From: Myxococcus eversor
GTDB lineage: Bacteria; Myxococcota; Myxococcia; Myxococcales; Myxococcaceae
Assembly: GCF_010894455.1 (NCBI RefSeq)
Contig: NZ_JAAIXY010000022.1
Location: 1 to 64,000, forward strand
Reading direction: 5' to 3'
Length of the DNA stretch: 64,000 nucleotides
Notes under the pieces: model-generated
What the model was told of the DNA's origin: nothing
Database searches by the model: none
The model's input: the letters and a program-made list of their open reading frames with translations, nothing else
Program-made: the position numbers and the translations under genes
Part shown: one piece after another, positions 24,604 through 34,639 of the stretch
Layout of the letters: the number at the start of each line of letters is the position of its first letter
How positions within the stretch are numbered: the first letter of the stretch is position 1

Positions 24604-26001
24604 TCAGCCATACAGCTCGCTCAGCGGACCCGGAGCGATTCGCGTGCTGCCCTCCTGCCCGAAGGTATTGAAGTCCGCGTCTCCGAACGCGTGGCCGAGC
24701 GTGTTGAAGAGGTTGGAGACCTGCCGGTTCCGGGCCGCGTCGTACTTCGGGTACACCACCGTGCGCCCATCTGTCTTCAGGCCCAGCGCGTTGCCGCCCA
24801 CCACGAGCTTCGGCCACTCACGCGAGGTCGAGTGGTGCTGCTCGCCGTTGTCGGACATGAAGACAATCGCCGTGTGATCCAGCATCGATCCACTCGCGCC
24901 GACCTCGGGCGTGGCGGCCAGCGTCCTCGCCAGGTTCGCCACCAACTGCACGTGGCGACGGGTGACCTCGGCGACGCGATCCCAGTTCTGCCCCGCATCC
25001 AGGCCGTGCTGCAGGCTGTGTCGCGGGATGTCGGTCACATCCGGGCCGTAGGCCACGTCAAAACCTGAGGTGCCCGTCGCCAGCACCACCGTGTTCGTCA
25101 ACCCGCCCAGGAGGGACGCCGTGGCGATCTGGAACTGCGCCTCGAACCACTTCAGCGAGTCGGGCGGTGAGCCCGCGCCGGTGATGAGCGGGTTGTCCTT
25201 CGGCGCCAGCGGCAGGTAGGGCCGCACGCGGTCCGCCATGCCCGCGAGCTGGTCCTCCCGCGTCCGCAGCGACTCGAGCGAGGAGACGTAGCGCTCCAGC
25301 TTCAGCCGCTCGTTGGAGTTGCCGCGGAACTCCGCCAGCGCCTTCCGCGAGTCGGCCAACGCGAAGTCGAAGAGCATCTTGCGGTCTCGCCCATTCGTCG
25401 AACCACCGAGCAGCGACCCGAAGGTGCTGTCGAACGCGAGCGACGGGTTGACGATGATGCCCGCGGGCTTGCGCGGTCCGAGCGCGCAGGTCTCGTACAC
25501 GATTGACACGCGCGCGGAGCTGGTGCCCAGGCGCAGCACGTCGAACGGTGCACCCCGGCGCAGGCGAGGAGCAATCACGGCGTCGAAGGTCGCGCCCGCG
25601 CCGTTCACCGCGCAGCTCAGCCCGCCCGTCCCGCTGGAGTGCCCGCCGCCCGCGATGAGGTTCGAGAGCCCCAGCAGCACGGCGGAGCGATTCACCAGGT
25701 CGATGTTGCCGGAAGACGCCGCCAGCGGCCCGAGGCTGATCGCGCTGGCGAGATTGTCGCCCTCACGCACCAGCGGCGTGTCCTTGTACGCGTCCCAGAA
25801 GAGGCGGTCGGAGGTGTTGGCGCGTCCACCCAGCGCCGCGCGGGTGCCCGTGCTCAGGAGCGCGCGGGGGTAGACGCCATTGCACTCGAGGACCAGCACC
25901 AGGCGCGCCGGCAACGCTGGCGACTGGGCATAGACGTCGTGGAAGTAGGGCGCGAAGAGGCCGGCGGCCATGCCCTTCAGGACGGTTCGTCGCGAGAACA
26001 T
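24604..26001 (-). CDS. DUF1552 protein with Tat signal
   Basis: The 465-residue protein begins MFSRRTVLKGMAAGLFAPYF, a twin-arginine signal. The rest fits DUF1552: VLVLECNGVYPRAL near the start, a glycine and serine-rich GGGHSSGTGG segment, and MSDNGEQHHSTSREWP near the C-terminus. The fold is related to DUF1501-type secreted sulfatase-like proteins. GGAGAG lies 8 nt before the ATG at 26001, so I prefer it to the GTG at 26010, which would overlap the DUF1592 stop. It is transcribed after, and probably translationally coupled to, the DUF1592 gene. Function unknown. Confidence 0.85.
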   Translation of the reverse strand: MFSRRTVLKGMAAGLFAPYFHDVYAQSPALPARLVLVLECNGVYPRALLSTGTRAALGGRANTSDRLFWDAYKDTPLVREGDNLASAISLGPLAASSGNIDLVNRSAVLLGLSNLIAGGGHSSGTGGLSCAVNGAGATFDAVIAPRLRRGAPFDVLRLGTSSARVSIVYETCALGPRKPAGIIVNPSLAFDSTFGSLLGGSTNGRDRKMLFDFALADSRKALAEFRGNSNERLKLERYVSSLESLRTREDQLAGMADRVRPYLPLAPKDNPLITGAGSPPDSLKWFEAQFQIATASLLGGLTNTVVLATGTSGFDVAYGPDVTDIPRHSLQHGLDAGQNWDRVAEVTRRHVQLVANLARTLAATPEVGASGSMLDHTAIVFMSDNGEQHHSTSREWPKLVVGGNALGLKTDGRTVVYPKYDAARNRQVSNLFNTLGHAFGDADFNTFGQEGSTRIAPGPLSELYG

Positions 26002-26006
26002 GGCAG

Positions 26007-28340
26007 TCACTCTCCAGCCTGCGGCACACGCCGCGTCTTCCAGGTGTCACTGGTCATCAGCGTGGTCAGCATCTTGGAGAACGAGCCATGGTTCTCATCA
26101 TAGGTCTGCTCCATCCGCGTCAGCGTGCAGGCGTCGCTCGGGTTCTCGGGGCGTCCCATGAAGTAGCGGAAGGCCTGTCGCACGAAGCAGCGTTTCACGT
26201 GCGGCGAGGTCGCCAGGCGCTCGCTCAGCTCCACCGCGTCGCGCACCGCGCCGTTCAGCGCGGGGTCCGGCATCGAGGTGAGCGTCGAGCTTCCGTCCGG
26301 CGTGGTCCAGCCTCCGCTGGTCGAGTGGTCCCGAGCGCGCAGGAAGCCCGCGTGGTTGTAGATCTCGAAGGGCAGGCCGAGCGGCTCCATCAGGCGGTGA
26401 CAGCCCTGACACTGCGCTCCAGCGGTCGCCTCCTGCAGGCGGCGGCGCGCATTCTTGTCGGCCGCGTGAGCGCCGACCTGTGCCGCCACCTGCACGCTGC
26501 TGAGCGGCGGGACGAAGCCGCACAAGAGGTTCTCGCGCACCCACTTGCCGCGGTGGACGATGGACGGGTCATCCTCGAAGTTGCCGCCGTGCGCCGCCAG
26601 CCACACCGGATGGGTCAGCACGCCCGCGCGCTCGGCGGCAGGCAGCGCCTTCCAGCGGCCCGCGACGGTCGCCGGGAGGATCTCGCTGACGTTGTAGGGG
26701 TGCGAGAGGCCCTTGTGTGAGTCGTACGCCGCGTTCTGCATGGAGGGCACGTAGAACGTGCGCGTGGTGAGCAGGTTCGCCAGCACGTCTTGATCCTCGA
26801 CCACCACCCGGGCGATCAGATCATCGAACTGCTGGATGAAGGTCGGCTCCAGCGGATGGAAGTTGGTGAGCAGGTTGTCGTAAGAGACCGCGCTGATGTA
26901 GCCGAGCCCCTCGAGTTCGAAGCGCGAGGTCGCCGCCGGGGACTCCTTGAACACCGCGGACACGTGCCCGTAGCCGAGCCACTCGCGGAAGAAGCCCGCG
27001 ACTCCGTCACCCAGCCAGTACTGCCCGCGCTTGGAGCGCTGATCCTCGTTGTAGTCCTGCACCAGGTCGAAGCGCGGCGTCCCGTTCTGGAGGGCGTCGA
27101 CGCCGCCCAGGTGCTTCTGGATCAGGGCGGTGGTCGTCGCATCCTGCATGAGCGAGCCGTCCTTCGCGGCGGTGGCCACGTCCGCCAGATGCCCCTCCAG
27201 GGGAGCCGAGTAATGCGGCCACACGAAGCTCGGCGTGGCCGAGGGCGCGCGCCCCGCCAGCGCGTAGGACAGCTGCGAGCCGAGCTCGAGGCTCGTCAGC
27301 TCCACGCGACCGTCCGCCGGCGCGCCGCCCATCTCGCGGCGGAACATGGCGCCGGTCATCATCCACGCGGCGTTGGAGATCCGCGTGATGGAGTCCGCGC
27401 GGTTTTGCGGGGAGTTGCTCGGCTCCTGCGCGATGACCGCGGTCGCGAAGGCGGTGAGGCGGGTGAGCTCATCCTCGGTGGGTGGGCGGAAGAAGACACC
27501 GAATTCGAGCATCTGTCCGAGGTGGAACCGCTTGCAGGAGTCGCTCGGGTTCGATTCGACGAACATGCAGTTGAAGCGCCTGTCGGTGAAGACACGCTCC
27601 ATCCGGTTGCCATCCGGGTAGTTCATCGTCCACGGCGCGGCGGCCTCGCCGACCACCGGCAGGAAGAGCTCCACCGAGGCCTCGTCCAGCGTCTCGTCCG
27701 TGGCCCAGGAGCTGTACTGCTCGATGGCGCTCGGGTCGAGCGGGTTGTCGTAGAAGCTGAACCCGGTCCAACTGCGTTCCACCGAGCCGCCGACGTTGCG
27801 GGTGAACTCGCGCCGGTTCATGCGGCGGATGCGCGTCGGCGCATCCGAGCGCACGCCCTCGGTGCAACTGAAGAGCGCGGACTGATCGAGCAGGTTGGGC
27901 TCGGGCACCACCGTCGCGGGCGGGCCGTCCGTGCCATTGCAGAGGGGCATCCCCTCCCCGATCCAGGTCTCGAGCGCGGTGAGCTCGGCTGCGCTCGCGC
28001 GCTCATGAGGGACCGGCGGCATCGGAGACGCGTTGTCGCGCATGCGGATGAGCGCGCGCTGGGCGTTGCTGAGCCTCCCATCCGTCGCCGAGCTCACCCG
28101 CATGTCGTGCAGGGCGCGCAGCGGCATCGTCGCCCCCTGGGTCGGCAGCGCGCCGTGACAGCTCGCGCAGCGAGCGGCGAGCACTGACTGCACCACGCAC
28201 GCGGCGGCCAGGTCCCCCCCGGGTCCACCATCGGGTCCCCCTGGATTGTTGGGACCTCCGTCGTTGGTGTCGTTGGACCCGATGGAGCCCTTGCACGCAA
28301 CGAGGCTCAATAGTCCGGCCAGCAGGAGGACGCGGTTCAT
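26007..28340 (-). CDS. Lipoprotein with DUF1592/DUF1588/DUF1585 domains and cytochrome c motif
   Basis: A 777-residue protein. MNRVLLLAGLLSLVACKG is a lipoprotein signal (LVAC). A Gly/Pro/Asp/Asn linker leads to a small cytochrome c-like domain with CASCH, then the DUF1587/1595-like, DUF1592 and DUF1588 regions. A second CQGCH motif lies in the DUF1588 part, and DUF1585 ends the protein. DUF1592 proteins are usually paired with a DUF1552 gene, as here. They are thought to act in the periplasm, perhaps as haem-linked oxidoreductases; the substrate is unknown. Confidence 0.85.
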   Translation of the reverse strand: MNRVLLLAGLLSLVACKGSIGSNDTNDGGPNNPGGPDGGPGGDLAAACVVQSVLAARCASCHGALPTQGATMPLRALHDMRVSSATDGRLSNAQRALIRMRDNASPMPPVPHERASAAELTALETWIGEGMPLCNGTDGPPATVVPEPNLLDQSALFSCTEGVRSDAPTRIRRMNRREFTRNVGGSVERSWTGFSFYDNPLDPSAIEQYSSWATDETLDEASVELFLPVVGEAAAPWTMNYPDGNRMERVFTDRRFNCMFVESNPSDSCKRFHLGQMLEFGVFFRPPTEDELTRLTAFATAVIAQEPSNSPQNRADSITRISNAAWMMTGAMFRREMGGAPADGRVELTSLELGSQLSYALAGRAPSATPSFVWPHYSAPLEGHLADVATAAKDGSLMQDATTTALIQKHLGGVDALQNGTPRFDLVQDYNEDQRSKRGQYWLGDGVAGFFREWLGYGHVSAVFKESPAATSRFELEGLGYISAVSYDNLLTNFHPLEPTFIQQFDDLIARVVVEDQDVLANLLTTRTFYVPSMQNAAYDSHKGLSHPYNVSEILPATVAGRWKALPAAERAGVLTHPVWLAAHGGNFEDDPSIVHRGKWVRENLLCGFVPPLSSVQVAAQVGAHAADKNARRRLQEATAGAQCQGCHRLMEPLGLPFEIYNHAGFLRARDHSTSGGWTTPDGSSTLTSMPDPALNGAVRDAVELSERLATSPHVKRCFVRQAFRYFMGRPENPSDACTLTRMEQTYDENHGSFSKMLTTLMTSDTWKTRRVPQAGE

Positions 28341-28490
28341 CCGGCCAGATTGCCACGGACGGCTGGTGGGATGGCAAGCAGGCCATGCCGGAGGGGCTCA
28401 GTCCTTGCCGGGCGACCTGTGAGGGCGCGCCGGTGCCCACAAGATTTCATCAGGGGCGGAGCGTGCGCTTCAGTGCTAGGCCATGCGTCC

Positions 28491-31400
28491 ATGTCCGGCG
28501 ACTCACCCGTCCCCGCCCCCGGCGGCTTGCCCACCCTGCACTTCCCCCCCGAGCTCCCCATCTCGAGCCGGGTGGAGGACATCACCAAGGCCATCTCCGC
28601 CCATCAGGTGGTCATCGTCGCGGGGGCCACCGGCTCGGGGAAGACGACGCAGCTGCCGAAAGTCCTGCTCGCCATGGGGCGCGGCCGCCCGCGCCAGATT
28701 GGCGTCACCCAACCCCGGCGTATCGCCGCGACGAGCGTGGCGGCGCGCGTGGCCCGCGAGCTCGGCACGGAGCTGGGCACGGACGTCGGCTACCAGATTC
28801 GCTTCGAGGACCGCTCGTCCCGGCAGACGGCCGTGAAGTTCATGACCGACGGAGTCCTGCTCGCGCAGATTCACAGCGACCCGCTCCTGCGCCGCTACGA
28901 CACCATCGTTCTCGACGAGGCCCACGAGCGCAGCCTCACCATCGACTTCCTGCTGGGGTGGCTCAAGCGCCTCCTCCCCAAGCGCCCCGACCTCAAGGTG
29001 GTGGTGAGCTCGGCCACCATCGAGACCGAGCGCTTCTCCCAGTTCTTCGGGGGCGCTCCGGTCATCCAGGTCGAGGGCCGCACCTTTCCGGTGGACGTGC
29101 TCTACGAGCCGCCCCCCGAGGACGACGAGCTCACCGACTCCGTCGCCGATGCGGTGGCGAACGTACTCACGCTCGACCCGGACGGGGACGTCCTCGTGTT
29201 CCTCCCCGGCGAGCGGGAAATCCGAGAGACAGAAAATGCCCTGAACGCGCGCTCGCTCCGCGGCACGGTGGTGCAGCCCCTGTATTCGCGCCTGTCGGCC
29301 GCCGAGCAGTCGCGCGTCTTCGCCACCATCCCCCAGCGCCGGGTCATCCTCGCCACCAACGTCGCGGAGACATCGGTCACCATCCCGGGAATCGTCTACG
29401 TCGTGGACACGGGGGTGGCGCGCCTGTCGCGCTATGACCCACGCTCGGGCACCACGCGCCTTCACATCGAGCCGGTCTCCCAGGCCAGCGCCGACCAGCG
29501 CAAGGGGCGCTGCGGACGCGTGCGCGAGGGAATCTGCGTGCGCCTCTACGACGAGGTGAGCTTCACCACCCGGCCCGCCTTCACCGACCCGGAAATCAAG
29601 CGCACGGGGCTCGCGGGGGTCATCCTGCGGATGAAGTCCCTCGGCCTCGGTGACGTCGAGGACTTCCCCTTCCTCGATCCGCCCCAGCCGAGGGCCATCG
29701 CCGAGGGCTGGCGGGTGCTCGAGGAGCTCGGGGCCATCGAGGGCAAGGAGCGCACCTTGACGCCGCTCGGGCACCAGCTCGCGCGCTTCCCGGTGGACCC
29801 TCGCATCGCGCGGATGATTCTCGCCGGCGCCGAATACGGATGCCTGGAAGAGGTGCTCATCGTCGCCGCGGCGCTCAACCTGCAGGACCCGCGCGAGCGG
29901 CCACGGGAGCTCGCGCAGAAGGCGGACGAGCTGCACCGGCGCTTCCGTGACGAGCACTCGGACTTCACCGGGCTCCTCAAGCTGTGGGCGTTCGTGAGCG
30001 AGGCCGAGGGCCGGGGGACGTCCCATCTGCGGCGCGTGTGCCGGGACAACTTCCTGTCCTTCCTCCGGGTGCGCGAGTGGCGGGATGTCCAGCGCCAGCT
30101 CGAGGAGACCGTCCGCGAGCTGCGCCTGCCACGCAAGGGCCGGGGCGCCCCGGCGCGCGGGGACCTCCTGCATCAGGCGCTCCTCACCGGGCTTCTGTCC
30201 CGCATCGGCCAGTGGAATCCGGAGCAGCGCGTCTATACGGGTGCGAAGCAGACGCGCTTCATGGTTCACCCCTCGTCGGCGCTCGCGAAGAAGCCCCCGG
30301 CCTGGGTGATGGCGTTCGAGCTCGTGGAGACGTCCCAGTTGTTCGCGCGCACCGTGGCGAAGCTCGACCCGGAGTGGCTCGCGGCGGCAGCCCCCCACCT
30401 GCTCAAGCGCAGCTACTCCGACCCGCACTGGTCGGAGAAGTCCGCACGCGCCGTGGTGAAGGAGAACGCGACCCTCTTCGGGCTTCAAGTCTTCAAGGAG
30501 CGCCCCGTACCCCTGGCCAGCATGGACCCCGCCCAGGCACGGCTGATGTTCCTGGAGCATGCCCTGGTGCGCGGCGAGTACCGCACCCGGGGGACATTCC
30601 AGGAGAAGAACCGCCAGGTGCTGGAGCGCGTGGCGCGCCTGCGGGACAAGGCACGGCGCAGCGAGCTGCTCGACAACGAGGCGCTGCTGACGTTCTTCGA
30701 CGAGCGCCTCCCAGCGGACGTGATGGACGGAGCGAGCTTCGAGGCCTGGCGCCGCAAGGCCGAGGCAGCCGACCCCGACGTGCTCGTCCTCTCGATGGAG
30801 GATGCCCTCTCGCACGACCCGGGCCTGTCCCCGGCGCACTACCCGGACGCCATCACCCTGAACGGCGCTTCCGTGCCGGTGACGTACACCTTCGACCCCT
30901 CGGCCGAGGACGACGGCATCACCCTGAGCGTGCCGCTGCTGCTGCTCGCCCAGTTGGTCCCGGGTGAGCTCGACTGGACCATCCCCGGGTGGCAGCGGGA
31001 GAAACTCACCGCGCTGCTCGAGCAGATCCCCCGTGCCCAACGCAAGTCGTTGGGGCCGCTGCCCGCCCTGGTCGACCGTCTCGTGAAGGAACTCGTGCCC
31101 TTCCGCGGGCCGATGATTCCAGCACTCTCGCGCGCGGTGTCCCGGCTGTGCGGCGTGGACGTGCCCGAGGAGTCCCTCCGAGCGGATGCCGTGGTGCCCT
31201 ACCTGCGCATCACGCTCCGGGTGCTCGACGAGCGGGGAAAGGAGCTCGCGCGGAGCCGCGACGCCGATGCGCTGCTCGAGCAGTACGGGGGACGTGCACG
31301 GGCGGCGCTGCGCAGCGCCGCGCCGACTTCGGACTGGGAGCGCAAGGGGCTGACGGCCTGGACCTTCGGTGAGCTGCCCGCCGTGGTCACCCGGCGGGTC

Positions 31401-32201
31401 GGCGGGCTCGAGGTCAGCAGCTATCCCGCGCTCGTCGACCGGGGCGCCGCCGTGGACCTGGTGCTGCTCGAGACAGCCTCCGCCGCCGACGCGGCCACGC
31501 GCACGGGGGTCCGCCGGCTCCTGATGCTCGCCGCGCGCGGACACGTGGCCGTCAGCGGCTCGCGCATGCCGCCGCCCTTCCCGTCCCTGGACGGCGCGCC
31601 GCCCGCGCGGGGCCAGGCCGACGCCTTCCGGGCGCTCGTCCTCGCACGCGGCGTCGATGATGCGTTCAAGCTCGCACCGGGTGCGCCGCTGCCCCGCGCG
31701 AAGGCGGCCTTCGAGGCGCTGGTCCATGCGGGCTCACCGCGCATCGAGCCGACGGCCCGGGACTGGGCGAACGCCGTCGTCGTCACCTCCTCGGAGCTCG
31801 CCGCGACGCTCGCCGCACTCAAAGCCGCCTCGAAGGGGCCGAGCGGCGCGGCGGCCGTGCGGGACATCCGCGCGCAGCTCGGGCACCTGTTCCCCGCGAA
31901 CCTCATCGAGTGGATTCCCTTCGTGCGCCTGATGAACTACCCGCGCTACCTCCGCGCGGCCCAGGCACGGCTGTCGCGTGCGGTGAACAACCCCGCCAAG
32001 GACGAAGGGAAGGCGGCGCCCTTCACCCCCCTGTGGGAAACCTTCCTCGCGAGGCGCGCCACCCTGCGAGACCAGGAGGCGGCACAGGAGTTGAGATGGG
32101 CCTTCGAGGAGCTCCGCGTGGCCATCTTCTCTCCAGAGGTGACGACGCCCGTGTCGGTGACGGTGGCGAAGGTCAGCGCGGCCCTCGCGGCGCTGCGCTA
32201 G
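28491..32201 (+). CDS. hrpA: ATP-dependent RNA helicase HrpA
   Basis: The 1236-residue protein is a DEAH-box helicase. Walker A is GATGSGKTT (45-53), DEAH lies at 142-145, SAT at 174-176, and the HrpA-type QRKGRCGRV motif appears near residue 330. The long C-terminal region (from about 640) contains the DUF3418 extension of HrpA. The ATG at 28491 fits the family; longer starts add unrelated sequence. E. coli HrpA acts on stalled ribosomes and RNA; its role here is inferred from that. Length is near the family norm of about 1300. Confidence 0.92.
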   Translation: MSGDSPVPAPGGLPTLHFPPELPISSRVEDITKAISAHQVVIVAGATGSGKTTQLPKVLLAMGRGRPRQIGVTQPRRIAATSVAARVARELGTELGTDVGYQIRFEDRSSRQTAVKFMTDGVLLAQIHSDPLLRRYDTIVLDEAHERSLTIDFLLGWLKRLLPKRPDLKVVVSSATIETERFSQFFGGAPVIQVEGRTFPVDVLYEPPPEDDELTDSVADAVANVLTLDPDGDVLVFLPGEREIRETENALNARSLRGTVVQPLYSRLSAAEQSRVFATIPQRRVILATNVAETSVTIPGIVYVVDTGVARLSRYDPRSGTTRLHIEPVSQASADQRKGRCGRVREGICVRLYDEVSFTTRPAFTDPEIKRTGLAGVILRMKSLGLGDVEDFPFLDPPQPRAIAEGWRVLEELGAIEGKERTLTPLGHQLARFPVDPRIARMILAGAEYGCLEEVLIVAAALNLQDPRERPRELAQKADELHRRFRDEHSDFTGLLKLWAFVSEAEGRGTSHLRRVCRDNFLSFLRVREWRDVQRQLEETVRELRLPRKGRGAPARGDLLHQALLTGLLSRIGQWNPEQRVYTGAKQTRFMVHPSSALAKKPPAWVMAFELVETSQLFARTVAKLDPEWLAAAAPHLLKRSYSDPHWSEKSARAVVKENATLFGLQVFKERPVPLASMDPAQARLMFLEHALVRGEYRTRGTFQEKNRQVLERVARLRDKARRSELLDNEALLTFFDERLPADVMDGASFEAWRRKAEAADPDVLVLSMEDALSHDPGLSPAHYPDAITLNGASVPVTYTFDPSAEDDGITLSVPLLLLAQLVPGELDWTIPGWQREKLTALLEQIPRAQRKSLGPLPALVDRLVKELVPFRGPMIPALSRAVSRLCGVDVPEESLRADAVVPYLRITLRVLDERGKELARSRDADALLEQYGGRARAALRSAAPTSDWERKGLTAWTFGELPAVVTRRVGGLEVSSYPALVDRGAAVDLVLLETASAADAATRTGVRRLLMLAARGHVAVSGSRMPPPFPSLDGAPPARGQADAFRALVLARGVDDAFKLAPGAPLPRAKAAFEALVHAGSPRIEPTARDWANAVVVTSSELAATLAALKAASKGPSGAAAVRDIRAQLGHLFPANLIEWIPFVRLMNYPRYLRAAQARLSRAVNNPAKDEGKAAPFTPLWETFLARRATLRDQEAAQELRWAFEELRVAIFSPEVTTPVSVTVAKVSAALAALR

Positions 32202-32256
32202 ATGCGAGAGGCTCTAGGGCCGGTCGCGCCATTCTCAACCCTGCCCGAACAATCCC

Positions 32257-33099
32257 ATGACAGCCCCCAGCCCCCCGCGGCAGTCCCCCTGGTCCGAGCG
32301 CGTCGCCATCGTCCGCCGGTACCATGAGATGGAGTCCCGCCTCACCGCGTCCGTCAGCGAGCGGATGCTCGACCTGGCGTGCCTCCAACCCGGGATGCGG
32401 GTGCTCGACCTGGCTTCGGGCATGGGCGAGCCCTCCCTCCGGGCCGCGTTGCGGGTGGGGCCCACGGGCTTCGTGCTGGGCACGGACCTGGTCGACGGCA
32501 TGCTGGAGGCCGCGCGGGAGCAGGCCCGAGCCCAAAACCTTTCCAACATCGAGTTTCGAGCCGTGGACGCGGAGGCGCTCGACCTGCCGGAGCAGTCCTT
32601 CGATGCGGCGACCGTGCGCTGGGCGCTGATGTACATGGCCCGGCCCGAGCGCGCGCTCGCGCGGGTATGGCACGCGCTGCGCCCCTCCGGACGCCTGGTG
32701 TGCGCATGTTGGGCGGGCCTGGAGCAGGTGGAGTACGTGTCCCTGCCACGCAAGAGCATTGAGCCCTTCCGCCAGCCTCCCCCCATCGATTCAGAGGCCC
32801 CTGGCGTGTTCCGCTTCTCCGACCCTGAGCGCTTGCGCACGGTCCTGGCACACAGCGGGTTCACGCTGGAGCACGTCGAGGCGATGCACATCCCCGTGAT
32901 GGAAGCCGCGGACGGCGCGGAGGTCGCGCGCTGGATTCGAGAATTCGGAGGGCCCGTCGCGAAGCTCGTGGCGGAGCTGACGCCCGAGGAGCAGCGCAGC
33001 TGGGAAGAGGGCGTGGCCCGTGAATGCGAGCACCATCGACGGGACGGGAAGGTCCAGCTCGGCGGTGTGACCTGGCTCGCCGTCGCGAGGAGGACCTAG
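32257..33099 (+). CDS. Class I SAM methyltransferase, UbiE-like
   Basis: The 280-residue protein has VLDLASGMGEPSL (motif I), VLGTDLVDGML (motif II), the SAM-binding Asp in AVDAEALDLPE and WALMYMARPERAL. This is the ubiquinone/menaquinone or small-molecule methyltransferase type. The substrate is unknown. It starts 55 bp after hrpA. Confidence 0.78.
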   Translation: MTAPSPPRQSPWSERVAIVRRYHEMESRLTASVSERMLDLACLQPGMRVLDLASGMGEPSLRAALRVGPTGFVLGTDLVDGMLEAAREQARAQNLSNIEFRAVDAEALDLPEQSFDAATVRWALMYMARPERALARVWHALRPSGRLVCACWAGLEQVEYVSLPRKSIEPFRQPPPIDSEAPGVFRFSDPERLRTVLAHSGFTLEHVEAMHIPVMEAADGAEVARWIREFGGPVAKLVAELTPEEQRSWEEGVARECEHHRRDGKVQLGGVTWLAVARRT

Positions 33100-33165
33100 C
33101 CCCAGCAGGGCAACGCCAGAGGCGAAATCCGGGACACACGGGGTGTGCTAGAAACCACGGATGTG

Positions 33166-33960
33166 ATGGCTACCTTTCTGACCTCGTCCCCCCGTGTTCC
33201 GCTGCTCCTGGTCCTCTGTCTGGGAATCACCGGGCCCGTGTTGGCCAAGGCGCCCGATGCCAACGCCCAGGGCTTCGCGGCGTACAACAAGGGGGACTAC
33301 GCGAAAGCCCATGCCCTCTTCGAGAAGGCGCTGAAGCAGGACCCCTCCAATGCCTACGCCCGCCTCAACCGGGCGCGGACGACCACGCTGCTCAACCAGG
33401 GAAAAGAGGACGCAGACGACTTCGACTACTGCGCCTTCGAGAGCAATTGGATGTACCTGGCGCTGGCAGACCTGTCGGTGGCCGTGGAGAAGGATGCCCA
33501 GGCCCTCCTTCCGAAGATTGACGAAGACTCGAAGGGGTTGAAGGCACTCAAGGCGAGTGACGAGTACAAGAAATGGCGCAAGGCCATCTCCGTCTTCGTG
33601 AATGAGAAGGGCATCAAGGAGAAGGTGCTTGGCGCCACATCGGACTGGTGGTTCCTGCAACCCGGGCAGATTCCCGAGAGCATCACCCTCGCGGCGGACA
33701 AGCGCGTCATGGCAACCCAGCAGGACACGTACGCGTACCCGACGGGCGAGTGGCGCCCTCTGAGGAGTGGCGTGGAAATCACGCCGGAGAAGAAGCCGGC
33801 GCGGGCCTGGAAACTGCTGGCGGGGAAGTACTACTTCGACCAGGGCAAGCGCTTCTTCTTCGAGGTACGGCTCGAGCCAGACGGAGAAACGACTCCAGCG
33901 GATTCCGGCTGGACGACGGGCCCGCTGAGCATTGGGCCACTGAGCGGCGACTGTCTTTAG
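33166..33960 (+). CDS. Secreted TPR-containing protein
   Basis: From the ATG at 33166, a signal peptide (PLLLVLCLGITGPVLA) is followed by one clear TPR pair (GFAAYNKGDYAKAHALFEKA, then ALKQDPSNAYARLN). The rest, about 170 residues, is a Trp/Lys-rich domain of unknown family. An upstream GTG at 33145 is in frame. No partner gene is evident. Confidence 0.65.
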   Translation: MATFLTSSPRVPLLLVLCLGITGPVLAKAPDANAQGFAAYNKGDYAKAHALFEKALKQDPSNAYARLNRARTTTLLNQGKEDADDFDYCAFESNWMYLALADLSVAVEKDAQALLPKIDEDSKGLKALKASDEYKKWRKAISVFVNEKGIKEKVLGATSDWWFLQPGQIPESITLAADKRVMATQQDTYAYPTGEWRPLRSGVEITPEKKPARAWKLLAGKYYFDQGKRFFFEVRLEPDGETTPADSGWTTGPLSIGPLSGDCL

Positions 33961-33965
33961 CGCTC

Positions 33966-33986
33966 AAAGGTCCGCGACCGACCTTT
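33966..33986 (+). terminator. Hairpin after the TPR gene
   Basis: AAAGGTC (33966-33972) pairs with GACCTTT (33980-33986), loop CGCGACC. Seven perfect base pairs, no T-run. Confidence 0.5.
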
Positions 33987-34153
33987 CGCCAAGTCAGTCG
34001 AAGCCGCCGTCACCAGCATGCCCCACAGGGTGGCGCCCCCCTCGTCGGCAGGCCGCATACACGTCCAGCTCACCTGGGTTTGCCGGACCCCTCCGGGACT
34101 GGTAGACGCTCCGCACTCCCGCCGCTTTGGCGGGCTTGTCACGGAGACCCTAG

Positions 34154-34501
34154 ATGAACAGCCTTGGACGCCTCGCTGTGGTGTGCGGTCTGTTTGCGCT
34201 GGTCGGTTGTGGGCCGGAAGCCCCTGTCACGGAGACCTCGGGAGAGGCCACCAAGGAGCAGGCCGCCAGCCCCATCCCGTCCCACATCTGCCCGGATGTG
34301 ATGTATCCGCTGTGCGAGAACGGCGAGCTCTATCCCATCTATTCGGGCAAGTGCCTCGTCGGCTTCCAGTGCGTTCCCGACGTCACCGCCAACGCCATCT
34401 GTCCCAACCCCGTCTATCCGGGCCCTGGGTTCTGTGAGGACGGCATCATCACCCCGGTGTACGTGGGCGGCTGCATCGTTCGCTATACCTGCACGCGGTA
34501 G
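34154..34501 (+). CDS. Small lipoprotein with a duplicated cysteine motif
   Basis: A 115-residue lipoprotein (lipobox LVGC, Cys19). The mature part holds two copies of a unit of about 30 residues: ICPDVMYPLCENGELYP and ICPNPVYPGPGFCEDG. Cysteines 46, 54, 67, 73 in copy 1 correspond to 83, 94, 107, 113 in copy 2, and the last spacings (12 and 5 residues) are identical. Eight cysteines suggest four disulfides in an exported mini-domain. GGAG precedes the ATG. Confidence 0.7.
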   Translation: MNSLGRLAVVCGLFALVGCGPEAPVTETSGEATKEQAASPIPSHICPDVMYPLCENGELYPIYSGKCLVGFQCVPDVTANAICPNPVYPGPGFCEDGIITPVYVGGCIVRYTCTR

Positions 34502-34511
34502 TCCCCCGCGC

Positions 34512-34540
34512 GCCCGCCCAACGCTCATGCGTGGGCGGGC
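34512..34540. terminator. Bidirectional terminator hairpin
   Basis: GCCCGCCC and GGGCGGGC plus inner ACGC/GCGT pair around TCAT, with one bulged A. It separates the small lipoprotein gene from the convergent glycosyltransferase gene. Confidence 0.7.
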
Positions 34541-34639
34541 CGCATTCACACGGGGGCAACGCCTCTCACCTCGCCGCGACTGACAGGCGATGCCGGGCAG
34601 CCTCCAGTACGCGCCGGCCTTCTCGAGTCGCGGACGTCT

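Noticed and set aside
28503..31727. 1074-codon open frame antisense to hrpA
   Set aside because: The helicase motifs lie on the plus strand; composition of the antisense product is unlike a protein.
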